Made by a program: the position numbers and the translations under genes. This document shows, piece by piece, positions 22,279 through 33,548 of a stretch of 64,000 nt of DNA (position 1 is the first letter of the stretch; the number at the start of each line of letters is the position of its first letter). Origin of the DNA: Lumnitzera littorea (taxonomy: Eukaryota > Streptophyta > Magnoliopsida > Myrtales > Combretaceae); assembly GCA_024138015.1 (NCBI GenBank), contig JAMXBB010000002.1:52098201-52162200 (forward strand). Direction: 5' to 3'. The notes below the pieces were generated by a model. The model was not told the DNA's origin, did not search any database, and saw only the letters and a program-made list of their open reading frames with translations.

Positions 22279-23430
22279 TGTAGAGGGCTAAAGAGTTTGG
22301 GCTTTAGCCCATTATTTAATTGAGTTTGACTCTTTGGGCTAAGGTGATAGGGTACAAAGAGTCAAGTCCAAATATTGTGATGATCAAGGGATATTTGGTA
22401 TAATAGGCTTAGAGTAGGACTTAATGGATTTGTCGATCTAATCTGACTTGTTGTTAGTTGATTTTAGGGTAAAACTTTGCTCCTATAAAAAATACAAAAC
22501 ATTATATGGTATCGGGAATAGTCTAATGTAACCACTCTGATACCTAAATTGATAAGTGTTTGAGAGAAAAGTAAGTGACTGAATATAGAGTTAAGGGTCT
22601 TAAGAGTATTCTTGTAATGCTTTCTCTTCATATTTATAGGTAAAAATTAAGTGTTTCAAATAGTAGTTAATCATTGGTAGTAGGCTATGTAGAGATCTTA
22701 TAATCAAGTACTTGTTTAAAATATAGGAATAGTAAGCGGTTATGTAATGAGATCATACCAGATTATAACCGTTATTGCCACTTTCCTAAGTTCAAACTAG
22801 ACATATTAATAAGTCGAGCTCCAATGCCCATCAAGTGGACTAAGTCTTAGTTGGCATTAGTTGAAAATAGAATTAGTCACCTTCTTATTAACTAAATGGT
22901 TAAGTAATATTTTACGGTGAAATTTGACCATTAACATGACCTTTTTTGATCTAGCTCACATTAAAATAATAAATAAAGCCTTTATCTAGATCTAAACTTA
23001 TGAAAAGAGCTTACTTAAGATCTATCAATAAAAGACTTCAATCTTAACCATTGATTATCGTCATGATCCGATGAATGGAATCAACTATCATTTTCTATAA
23101 ATACTGCATTCACATTCTCATTTGAAAAAAAAGAAAAAGAAAAACCCTTATTGACACTGTTACTCTATTGGAATCCTATCTCAAAGATCAAACACTAAAC
23201 ACCTCAAGAACTTCACCTCGTTCTTTATTGATTATGGAGTTTGATGCCATCGTACTCCTCTACTTATCACCATATGTATTAAAACCTCACCAAGATCGCT
23301 TATTCTTTCTCTCGACACTTCTCTCTTGATCGTCTCATACATGTGATTTAAATTATTTCCCTAATCACGTATAGTGAGACTTTATATGTAGCACGTATGT
23401 GGCCTTTGCATCTATACCCACACACCTACA
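22279..23430 (+). repeat. Right (3') LTR of the 13.2-kb element, interrupted
   Basis: Aligns from TGTAGAGGGCTAAAGAG to CACACCTACA with the left LTR. Removing the 488-bp insert and its 5-bp duplication leaves about 659 bp, against 663 bp for the left copy. A TATAAATA-like box near 23096 is conserved. Confidence 0.85.
22449..22936 (-). mobile_element. 488-bp solo LTR nested in the right LTR
   Basis: Present only in the right LTR, not in the left. It begins TGTTGTTAG and ends ATTAACA (TG...CA), flanked by tgact (22444-22448) and tgacc (22937-22941), a 4-of-5 target duplication. On the minus strand it carries a TATAAATATGAAG promoter-like box near 22640. No internal coding and no second LTR, so it is best read as a solo LTR. 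Confidence 0.75.
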
Positions 23431-23618
23431 GGAAGCTCTAAAGAGATTTTATTATACTATCTTTCCCTTATTCTAGTATAATTTGTCATACTATGTTACA
23501 TCTTAGCATAGCATAGGATGCCCCATCACATAGGTAAACCAATTATAAACAAGCTCAATTCTAACAAAACAACACTTCATTATATACTTGTCACTTAAAG
23601 TTGTTTAGGTGTAGGCTT
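23431..23618. repeat. Minisatellite remainder plus flank
   Basis: Up to about 23505 this is the right half of the 65-bp minisatellite interrupted by the 13.2-kb element (ctctaaagagattttatt, then tagtataatttgtcatact). The rest is a short unclassified flank ending in the ggctt that is duplicated by the next element. Confidence 0.7.
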
Positions 23619-24635
23619 TGAAAAACATTAGGCTAAACTTAAGAGGGGGGATGAATTGAGTTCAAAGACAAATTTCAATTCTTTTTGGATATAAATAACT
23701 ATATGCAATAATGATAGTAATCAAAGCAACAATAAAATAATAATAAATGTGGAAATTAAAGAGATAGGGATAAAGAAGATCAAGCCTGGATTTAACGTAT
23801 AGTTCGGATTGCCTCCTAGTCTCTATGGACACATAATGCTTCCAATTGAGGACTTCACTTTTACTTTATTAATTTCACAATCCATTTGCTTCAAGAGCTA
23901 CACAAGCTTACATAATCTCTTTCACACATAACTAACTCAAGAGTATCACTTTCTTCACTCAAGATTACAAATGTGAGGACTTTCAAACACACAACTATGT
24001 CTCTTTTTGTTTGATAGCAAATAAGTGTACAAGAGACCAAAAAGAAGTGAATATAAGCTTAAGAATGTAAGAGAATGTCTTTAAGTTGCAGTAGAATATC
24101 AGATCTTGAAAGCCTTTGGTTGAGTAGTTGAGCTTTTGTAACATCTTATTAAATTCTTTCCATTACCGCGTATTAAATGCTCTAATGGCTACTTGAAATT
24201 GACTTACCGGCATTCCAATACTTTTAACTATAGGTAAGCCGGTAAAAAATACTCTACCGGTAAGCTGGTTCTTCCAAGTCAATGTACTTTTCTTTGTGTT
24301 TTTCAAGGCTTTATACTGTTAGCCTGGTTCTTCCTTAAGCTGTCAATTAGGTAAACCAAATATCACTTGAAAATTCTTTTAACATATAACAAACAAATAC
24401 TCTTTGTAATCTAACTTCAAGATCATTTGATCATCACTTAGAAGATTAAATTTCTTGTAGAGATAATTGATTTAATCATTAAGCAAGCTAATTGAACTTA
24501 TTCAATCATCTCAAAATAATAAAATAATACTTAGTTTAATCATCCGCTTATTTTGTTTTCTTAAAAAACATGTTTAGATATACACTTTTTGTTTTGTTCT
24601 CATCAAAATCAAATTAATAAACCCTAAGTTCAACA
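23619..24635 (-). repeat. 3' LTR of the Sirevirus-like element
   Basis: 1,017 bp. On the element strand it starts TGTTGAACTTAGGG and ends ...TTTTTCA. The plus-strand text aaattgagttcaaagacaaa near 23655 matches the other LTR closely. Palindrome-rich text (taccggca, gccggtaa, taccggta) clusters near 24205-24270. Confidence 0.88.
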
Positions 24636-24650
24636 ATCTCCCCCTTTTTG
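24636..24650 (-). promoter_or_regulatory. Polypurine tract
   Basis: The element strand reads AAAAAGGGGGAGAT directly before the LTR start, the expected second-strand primer site. It closely resembles the AAAGGGGGAGATT-type tract of Sireviruses. Confidence 0.85.
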
Positions 24651-27638
24651 ATGAAGACAAAACTCTTTTAAGAGCTCTCTCTCAATCTGATGCCCCCCCT
24701 CAATTTATCACTCATTTTCAAGATATTTGACAATTGAATAAGATTAAGTGAGTGCTAGCAAAATGAGAGTATTGATGTGCTAAGGAACCAAGTCTCACTT
24801 CTTAATAACTTCACATAAAGAATATATCAATCTTTCAAAAAATCAAGATATGCCAAAGTTATAGAATCAATATCATCTTTCAAATAACTATTTTCAATTT
24901 AACTTAATACACTTTTTGACACTCTAACGACTTGAACATTTCTCCACCTTTTGCTTCATAAAAAAGAGGAGGATCCAGGCGGTGAAGAGGGAAGAGGATT
25001 CAAGTCAAAATTCTGACATAATCCTGGCTTAAGCCTTAGGATATGCTCTTTACAAAAGTAAAATCAAAGAGGCTAAAAACCATACCAAATAAGATCTCTA
25101 TTATGAATTCATCAAGATTAGCTCATACCACATCAAATGTTCAAAAATATGAGCCATAAGTAGTAAACAATATATATAAGCAACATAAGTAACAAAAGCC
25201 AAAATAATAGCCAAGGGAAGATAATAGAAAGCAACAATACTGGTAACCAATGGCTAAGGTCATAACATAAGATAAACTTAATGAAGAGCATATACAAAAT
25301 AGATTGGAAGTTGGCAATAGTTCATCAAGTTGGCATTGTAATGATGGATGGGGGTTTGGTAGAGAGAGAAAGTCGCATGAAGGAGAAGAGAAGAGTGTGA
25401 TTTGAAGAAATGAGGGAATTATGAGAGATTTGTGACTTTAGAGATGATTTATGAGGGAAAATTATGATTTTGAGAGTTTGAAGATGGTGGATCGAAGAGA
25501 GAGAGAGAGATTCTAGGGTTTAGGGGAAGAGAAAGAGAGGTTTTAGGAAGAAGATGGGAAGAGAGAGAAAGAAACAACGTTATTTATGGTTAGAAACAAA
25601 GGTACTAGCAAGCTAGTAGTATGGGGAGCCAATATACTGGTTATGGGAACAGAACCGCTGTAAATTTGTTATAGAAAATACTATACTGGCATGCTAATGG
25701 TTAGGGGTATTGGCATGCTAGTTCTTAGAATAAAACTGACTATATCTTCTTATCTAGCAGGGTATACTAGCATGTCGGTAGTTTTAGGTACCGTCATACT
25801 GGTAATCTGCAGTTTTGCAGAATCTTGATTAAATTTACTTCCTTTGTCTAAGTTGCCAACTTAAGTTTATTTTAAATGGTTTAATGAGTGTTCTAACACT
25901 TCAAGCAAGTTTATTTAAGTCCGTTAAGGCCTAAGAAACTTAAATTTCAACTAGATAGCAAGGATTTAGCCAAATCAAATCCATTGAACCATATAATTCA
26001 TGATAAAGTAAAAATGTGCATGTAAGAGCAAAATATGTGTATAGGCATTGAGTTTTTGCACACCAACACTTTAAGCAAAATTCAAATACATGTTTGAGCA
26101 TAGTAGACACAAATTATAGCTTTAAGGCTCTACAAATTGTAAAATTATTACTTAAGTTCCTTAACTATGCAAGTGGCTAAAGAGCAAGTAGAGATCCTTT
26201 CTCAGTATTCAAGATGAGTTTATGCTTCAAACATGTTAAAAGATATTAAGAGGCATAAAAGATACATGATCAAGCCAGGCAACATTCGTATAGGTATGAA
26301 ATGCTCCAAATTGCATTTAGAACCTAAAAAGGGTCTAGAGAGGTCAAATATGCATGAAATTCAAATCAAGCTAGTTTAACTACTCAAATATGATTTAGGG
26401 ATGAAAATAAACATGTGACACTCAGTTTGGGCATGAAAACCAATGCATAATTAATTTGTGCATATATCAATTTAGTTACTTATGAATGACTTCAAGTGTG
26501 CCCAAAGCAAGCTAAACGCTATGTTTTATACATGAAATCTATATGAGTATGTTTCTTAGGTTCACTTGAGTGTGAAAAGTTTGTATCTTAGCAAGATTAG
26601 CAAGATTTAACGAAATTAAGCCATTAGTTACTAAAAAGTTCATTATTAAGCCATGTAAATGCATGAATAATTAATTTTAAGCAATGAGGCTTAGTTATCA
26701 CACATCAATACTTCAAGAAAGCTCTAATACTCAAGTATTCAAGCATGTTGGAAGGAAAAATATCACAGTAAGGAATCAAAGGTCTTTAAATCATCAAAAT
26801 AAACTATTTTAATATAAATTAAGCTTAATGACAAATATGCACACTAAGTTAAGTTCATAACAAGTTGGTATTTTAAGCAAGTTTTAATAGTATTTATAGG
26901 CACAAAGATAGTATGATTAAGACATATAACATGCAAATAAGCAAAACAATTAAGTGACTTCCCAACCATCAATAGGAAACTAATTTGGGTCTAAGGGAGT
27001 CAAAATCACACAAAAACAAAAGTAAACCAAATCAATCATTCAAATACAATCTATGGATAAAATTAAACATACGGGAATTGGATTTGAATACGGAAATTGA
27101 AACATGGCAAAATTGTGTGCATATGATTCTAAATATACATGAGAAACTTTGAATGTGCACAAAAAGTATCATATTTGAAATTATCCATTCCAAGCAAGAT
27201 TTGTATGCATATTATGACATGATAAGAGTTTAAGCATGATTTGCAAAGCTAGTAATTGAAAAAACACTTGTTAAGTCTCTAAATACTTATGTGAGCTCAA
27301 ATGTGGTTGGGGATATATCAATTATGCATAGTTTCATAATCAAATCAAGTCAACCATTCAAGCATGAAAAATTAGCATATTAAAACATGTAGGAGCTAAC
27401 ATTTGACATTAAAATCAAGAGATGGTAGATATGTGCACAAGTAAGCCTAAGCAAATGTAGAAAACTTCAAGTGTACACAAAATATGTTAGTTATTGTACA
27501 AAGACTACTTGAATGAGTTTCTTGAATCAAATACCATGTTGACACATTTTGAGTTTTCTTTGAGCATTCTCCATTCAAGTTTCTTGAGTTGCTTTCATTT
27601 GAAGTTTCTATAAAAACATATGATTGCTTCTTTGGTAC
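24651..27638 (-). other. Non-coding internal region where pol is expected
   Basis: About 3 kb without recognisable pol motifs on the element strand. On the minus strand, 25560-25480 is C/T-rich like a plant 5' leader (ctctctctctcttcgatcc). Near 25600-25820 a near-palindromic motif of the type tactggcatgctagt recurs about six times. 26000-27600 is AT-rich with short repeats of aagcatg/catgaaat text. No captured gene was identified. Confidence 0.6.
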
Positions 27639-29327
27639 CTATGTGAGTTTGGGTTTTTTGTAGTTAGTAGCAATGATATATCCTTGTCCTTTTGGAACCC
27701 AAACCATCTTGCCTTTAAGATTCAAATTGGTATTGTGACATATTGCACACGTATGTGCAATATGACCATACCTATTGCAACAGTTACAAGTCTTAGTTGT
27801 TGCTTTTACAAAGTAACTTTTGTAAAACTTATAAATATATTTTTTACTATAGCCAATTCCAGTTTTGTTCAATCCTTGCCTTTGAGAGCTAAGGGGCTTA
27901 TCCAAATTCTTTTCTCTATTCACGAACTTAGCTATAGTTTGTTTTGAATCATTTAGGCTAGACTTCAAGATAACATTTTCAATTTGAAGCTCTCCTAGCC
28001 TATCAACCATATTTTCCTCATTTTTCATGCCTTCAACTTTTGTTTCAAGGGAATTACACTTTTCTTTGAATTGAACATTTTCCTTAGCTAACTCCTCATT
28101 TCTAAGATTTAATTCTTCATTGTTTCTATTTAATTGATTAACTTCTAATCTTAAGTACTCATTATCCTCCTCTAAACTTTCTTTGACATCATTCACTTTA
28201 TTATATTCATTTCTAAATAAATCAAATTCACTTTCTATTTCAATCATCATTTGTTTCATCATCTTGTTCCTTTTCTGAGCTTTAATAAATTCCTTAAGTA
28301 ACTCATCATACATATTTTTGAGCTCATTAAATGAAGACTCATTTGAAGTAGAACATATCTCATTATCCATTGCCATAAAGCATATTTCTCCCTCTAAGTC
28401 ACTTGAATCGCTATCAGTTCAAGTTACTATCATAGCCTTTTTCCTTACTCCTTTCTCAGCTTTGTTAAGATTTAAGCAATATTGTTAAATATAACCCGGT
28501 TTTTGGCAATTATAATACTTGATTGCTTCCTTCTTCTCTTTCCTTGATCGAGATATATTTTCATCCTTATCTTTTGCCAATTTCCTATTGAACTTTATGA
28601 ATTTCTTGAAATTTCTTGTGATCATGGCCACATCATCATCATCATCATCGTCACTTTCATCACTATAAGAGCTCTCTTTGGTTGCTTTTAAAGCAATTGT
28701 TTTCTTCTTGGATTTCTCTCCTTACTTTTTAACCATCTCGTAAGTCTTAAGAGTTCCAAAAAGTTTCTCTTTTAGCATTGTGTTAAGGTCATGACCTTCT
28801 TCAATCGCAGTTCTCTTAGCTTTTTAATCTCTTAGCAAAGACTTAAGGATTTTGGAGTTTATTTCAAGGTTAGTAAATGTCTTTCCAAGAATACTCAAAG
28901 GATTGATGATATTGATGAATGTATTGTGTATCTTATCAATAGTTTCATTTGGATTCATTCTGAAATTTTCAAATTATTTACATAATAAGCTTATTTTTAT
29001 ATCCCTTACTCAGCTAGTTCCTTCATATGTACCTTTTACTTCTTCCTAAATTTCCTTAGCACTCTTACCTGTACAAATGCTATTAAAGTCATTTTCATTA
29101 ATGGCACAATGCAAGATATTTATAGCTATTTCATTTAAGTTTAGCAACATTCAATCATTATCAGTGTAATTATTTACTTCTTTACCTTCTATCTTGAATG
29201 GTCCTTTATCCACTACTTGCCACAACAATCTATTTTATGCTTTTAAAAATATACTCATCTTATATTTCCAATAAGGATAATTATTCTCGATTAATAGTTG
29301 TGGTCTATTTATAGCTTACCCTTCCAT
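27639..29327 (-). pseudogene. Sirevirus-like copia gag pseudogene
   Basis: One continuous frame of 563 codons from ATG at 29327 to the stop at 27639, broken by about ten in-frame stops; the last 245 codons (from 28376) are open. Order on the element: an N-terminal INRPQLL...YPYWKYKM block typical of copia gag; a UBN2-type capsid region (AKEI-stop-EEVKGTYEGTS, NPNETIDKIHNTF, LGKTFTN, TAIEEGHDLN); an acidic SDESDDDDDDD stretch; a first zinc knuckle in which Cys1 and His have become Tyr (YYNCQKPGYI); a long coiled coil (28330-27960); and a second, intact CX2CX4HX4C knuckle (CNCCNRYGHIAHTC, near 27780). It ends with the VWVPKG motif common before protease. Gag would package element RNA. With these stops no full-length product is made. 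Confidence 0.88.
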
Positions 29328-29395
29328 AAAGCCTAGTATATTAAATGTTATGATCTTTACTCTAATATGCGATTAAGTAAAAGATTTAAAGACTA

Positions 29396-29407
29396 GCTCT
29401 AATACCA
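29396..29407 (-). promoter_or_regulatory. Primer-binding site (initiator Met tRNA)
   Basis: The element strand reads TGGTATTAGAGC two bases from the 5' LTR. It matches the initiator-Met-type TGGTATCAGAGC with one C-to-T change. Confidence 0.9.
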
Positions 29408-29409
29408 AT

Positions 29410-30452
29410 TGAAGAACACTAGGCTAAACATAGGGGGGAGGGGGGTCGGGGGGGAGGGGTGCTGAATTGAGTTTAAGGACAAATTTCAATTCTTTTTCGA
29501 TATAAATGACTATATGCAATAATGATAGTAATCAAAGCAACAATAAAACAATAATAAATGCCTAAATTAAAGAGATAGGGATAAATAAGATCAAGCTTGG
29601 ATTTAACATAAGTTTGGATTGCCCCTTAATCTTCACGGACATACAATAACTTTAACCGAAGACTTCACTTTCACTTTATTGATTTAACAATCCAATTGCT
29701 CCAAAAGCTACACAAGCTTACACAATCTCTTTTATACACAACTAACTCAAGAGTATCACTTTCTTCACTAAAGATTACGAATGTAAGGACTTTCAAACAC
29801 ACAACTGTGCCTCTTTTTGTTTGATAGCAAATAAGTGTACAAAAGACCAAAGAGAAGTGAATATAAGCTGAAGAATGTCTTTAAGTTGTAGTAGAATATT
29901 AGATTTTGAAAGCCTTTAGTTAAGTAGTTGAGCTTTTATAACAACTTATTGAATTCTTCCCATTGTCGTGCATTAAATGCTTCAATGGCTTCTTGAAACT
30001 GACTCATCGACATGCTGGTACTTTTAACTACTAGCAAGCCGGTAAAAAATACGCTACTAGCAAGTGATCTGACAAGCCGATTCTTTCAGGTTAGTGTACC
30101 TTTTTTTTGTGTTTTTCAAGGCTTTATATTGTCAGCGTGGTTCTTCCTTGAGCCGTCAACTAGATAGACTAAATATCACTTGAAAATTCTTTTAACACAC
30201 AACAAATAAATACTCTTTGTAATCTAACTTCAAGATCATTTGATCATCACTTACAACATTAAATTTCTTTTAGAGATAATTGATTTAATCATTAAGCAAG
30301 CTAATTGAACTTATTCAATCATCTTAAAATAATCAAATAATACTTAGTTTAATTATCTGCTTATTTTGTTTTCTTCAGAAAACAACATGTTTAGATATAC
30401 ACTTTTTGTTTTGTTCTCATCAAAATCAAATTAATAGACCTTAAGTTTAATA
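29410..30452 (-). repeat. 5' LTR of the Sirevirus-like element
   Basis: 1,043 bp, beginning on the plus strand with tgaagaacactaggc and ending ttaagtttaata. It matches the 3' LTR throughout, with scattered changes and an expanded G-run (29431-29457). Confidence 0.88.
29431..29457. repeat. G-run cluster with quadruplex potential
   Basis: Four runs of at least four G separated by one or two bases, on the plus strand within the LTR. The equivalent site in the other LTR (about 23644) has only one run of six G, so the tract has expanded or the other has shrunk. Confidence 0.85.
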
Positions 30453-33400
30453 GGCTTATGGTTACAAATATTTACATCATTTACAAACTTTAAAAACTAG
30501 AACATTAAACTTCAGTTAAACTTGTGGGTCTCTATTATACTTGTTCAATGATACTTTCACTTTTAAAATAGCTGACTCTATCTAGCACTCTCCAAAAGTC
30601 CATCCTTATTAGTGGTGATGCCCCCAAAAAGCTGCATCATAACTTGAAGATAAGAGAAAACTTATTTCTTTAGCTACTATTGAACTGAGTGAGAGTGTAA
30701 AACAAGCAATAATACACCAAAGCACATAACACAAGCACTCAAGTTTCATATTGAGTTAATATCCAAGCAAGAAATGAGATAATGCAAATTGTATGCCATG
30801 CTAATGCATGTGAGATGCAACGGTACCAATATCCTAGCCAGCTTAATAACTCATCTGGTTTGGTCGACTACAAATCTAGTCATCTGGAGAATATATTCAG
30901 AAACCTAGCAAATTATCTCAACCTAGCAAAACCATAGAGCATGGTTGAAATTTTGGTCAATGCGAAACTATATGTATGGAAACCCAACCTTGTAAACTTA
31001 TTCTAGTAAAACCATATGTTTTAAGATGAATTGACTTGTAGGTCCTTTTCCTACCATGCCATGAATGCATTAACTAATTAAGGTTCATCATGTTTGTTCT
31101 GTCTTTGATTTAGGTTCTAAATTTTCTTTTGATTTGAATACTCATTATAACATAAGTCTTCATAAGTTTTACTAACAACCAAGTGTAGAATTCATCACAT
31201 AACAACATTGCCAGCAATATACTCATAAATGATAGTATCACCAAGTACAACTATTGCGAATCTAGGCAACATTCAGATGGTCACTCTAATCACTAACAAG
31301 AACATTCACTATCTACTAATCAAATGTAAGTTGAGTACTTTACACAACAATTCTTAGCATCATTCAGATAAACACCATAATCATGTCCAAGGACATTCAT
31401 TCTCCACTAATCAGATATAAGTCCATATCCTATACAAGCAAAACCACTTACCTTGCTACTAATATAATCCCAATTTACTCATTAGTAGGAACTTCCTCCT
31501 CCACAACTTCACCTACAAGAGGAAGTACCTCTATGGTCAATTACAAGTCATAAGTATATATATGCATATACTAGTTAAATACTCACTTATTGGTTGTTAA
31601 TTCATTGTAAGTTAGTTTTACTTCCGCCTCTAAGTTTGATTCTAAGTGATCCTATAGTAATTTTCTTTAATTGAAAATCCTTTAAGTTACTATTTGAGCT
31701 ACATAAGGGTCAATCATAATATCAATTTTATCCTCTAACATTGCTTTTGAGTTTCTCCAATTTAAATTGTTACTAAATTATCCTCTAAGTTATCATCTGA
31801 CTCTGTTATCTTTAGAGTTTTTAGGAAAAATAACTTCTGAACAAGTTGCTAAATCCACTATATTACATTTAACTAATAGATTTTGCCTCTGACTTATTCT
31901 CTAAGTATCACTATAGTGTAAAATTCATTCCTAGAACCTTTGAGCTATCATTTACCTTCAACCAATGTTTGAAAATTTTGTTGATTCACTCACTTTTCAT
32001 TCAAGTTACAATTATAGGATCAATTTAAAATAGCAAGCAACACTCCAAACAACCATCCTCAACTTCATTACTTCTCAAACCCTTATACATTGATTGCTAA
32101 TTTAAAAATTTTACCCTTAATCTAGATATAAAGCAAAATATATACAAATAATCGAAAAATATATATTATTTAGTATTTGTACTTTACAAAATCCATGAAA
32201 TACACATTATATTAAAAAAATTATGGTGATCATATTTTGGCTTGGAAAAATACTAAAATTGCATATTATATCATATAATCTATAACACGTATTTAAGCTC
32301 TATTTCTTTAATAAATGATTGAAAATGGGGAAATAATTATACTTAACCTTAAATTTAGACTATTATACATATCTCAATATTACTAATCACTAGAAATTGG
32401 ACTAAATTGATTTTACACATAAAATACATTAAAATCCCCTTATTCCCTATAATCAACAAAATTGCTAATAAGTACCAAATAAATTACCATAAATAGTAAA
32501 AATAATATTTTTAAAAATTATTATTACCGTAATTTAGCATTTATTATAGGATTATTACATAAAATTTTATAGCTCAAAATAACATCATTTAATATTTTAT
32601 AAAAATTTTTCAAAATTTGTAATAACAAGGAACATTCTTAAGGAAGTATCCTCAATCGATGTAATTTTTAGAAAATAAAATTACTAGATGAAAGTACATG
32701 TAAAATAACATAGGAAAATCAAGTTTCATAATTTTCCAAGCTAATTTGATATTTTTTGAAAATAAATAAAAATGGGGTGCAAAATTTGGCCTTACTAATG
32801 CACAAATGTCTAGCTACTCAAGTGTATCAACCTAGCTCCTCTTGCCATCACTTGTTTAAGTCCAAAGTCCTATGTTGTTAGGTTAAGTGTAGCTATATGA
32901 ACCCTTAATCCCCTATTATTTGCTATGTTTTTCCTTATTTTTGTTATTTTTTGTTTTGATTTCGTAAAAAGGGTTTCTTGAGTAATTTAGGTGACCAAAA
33001 TGATCAAGAATAAAATTTAGATCCTTTTGTACAATGCCTAGGTCCATGGAGTGGAAAAAATGGGTTACAAGTGTCAATTGGTGGATTATTTGGTGTCATT
33101 CTACTTGATTAGTGTCATTTGCTTTTATCAATTCCTAATTCCAACAGTCCTACCACATACAAGATTTGTCATGCCTAAATCCTTGAAGTCTAGGTATTTT
33201 TCTATAATTTTTAAGCAATTAAATATAATTTTTAGTAATTGTTTAGTATATTTTATAATATATTTATGTATGAAGTATATAACGTATATACCATATGACA
33301 ATATAATCATGTTATATGCCATTTTTATAACTTAAATAATTTATCTTGATTGGCTTGTTGCGTTTCAGGACTTGAACATTGAGCTCCAAGTAATTACTAA

Positions 33401-33548
33401 TTATACCCAATAAAAATACATTTTATTGAAATTAAATATTGTATATCCTCTATTTTGAGAAATCAACCCCATCAGGACCGTTCATCTAACTTTTATGATA
33501 TTATATTAAAATTTGACTCAATTCAGACAAAATTGTTCAAAGACCCTA
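30453..33548. other. LTR-like non-coding DNA, unclassified
   Basis: Text such as gaactgagtgagagtg and cctagcaaaaccatagagcatgg resembles the non-coding body of large Ty3/gypsy LTRs, but I could not place ends or find a second copy. 32100-32790 is very AT-rich. The overlapping opposite-strand frames near 33051-33335 are compositional. No gene seen. Confidence 0.4.

Larger units (their letters stand above)
10239..23430 (+). mobile_element. 13.2-kb Tat-like Ty3/gypsy element with gag-protease but no pol
   Basis: Direct terminal repeats (10239-10901 and 22279-23430) both begin TGTAGAGGGCTAAA, and their ends align (cccacatacttata and cccacacacctaca). Flanks are agaag (10234-10238) and ggaag (23431-23435), a 4-of-5 target duplication. 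The 65-bp minisatellite unit is restored when the element is removed, which independently supports both borders. Inside are a primer-binding-like site, a decayed gag-protease (10943-13402) and then about 8.9 kb without reverse transcriptase, RNase H or integrase motifs. Tandem repeats and an inverted-repeat element lie in that tail. By eye the two LTRs differ at nearly one base in five over their first 150 bp, so insertion is old. It fits a non-autonomous derivative that depended on a partner's polymerase; loss of pol by a later deletion is the alternative. Confidence 0.8.
23619..30452 (-). mobile_element. Sirevirus-like Ty1/copia element, gag only, non-autonomous
   Basis: 6,834 bp with LTRs at 23619-24635 (3') and 29410-30452 (5'), flanked by exact ggctt duplications at 23614-23618 and 30453-30457. 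The initiator-Met-type primer site lies beside the 5' LTR and the polypurine tract beside the 3' LTR, fixing the minus orientation. Gag is present as a decayed single frame (27639-29327). The 3 kb between gag and the 3' LTR lacks protease, integrase, RT and RNase H motifs. LTR length, the gag layout with a UBN2-type domain, coiled coil and two knuckles, and the purine tract all fit Sireviruses. Replication would have needed a partner element. Confidence 0.85.

Noticed and set aside
22500..22560. Minus-strand ggtatcagagtgg inside the 488-bp insert as a primer site of a TRIM element
   Set aside because: TG...CA ends with a target duplication outside both sides make the whole insert a solo LTR; no second LTR flanks the motif.
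27624..27947. Plus-strand 107-codon frame
   Set aside because: Antisense to the zinc-knuckle end of the copia gag; no independent support.
30453..33548. A further Tekay/Del-type solo LTR
   Set aside because: The text has a similar style, but I could not find ends, a target duplication or a convincing alignment with the two accepted copies.
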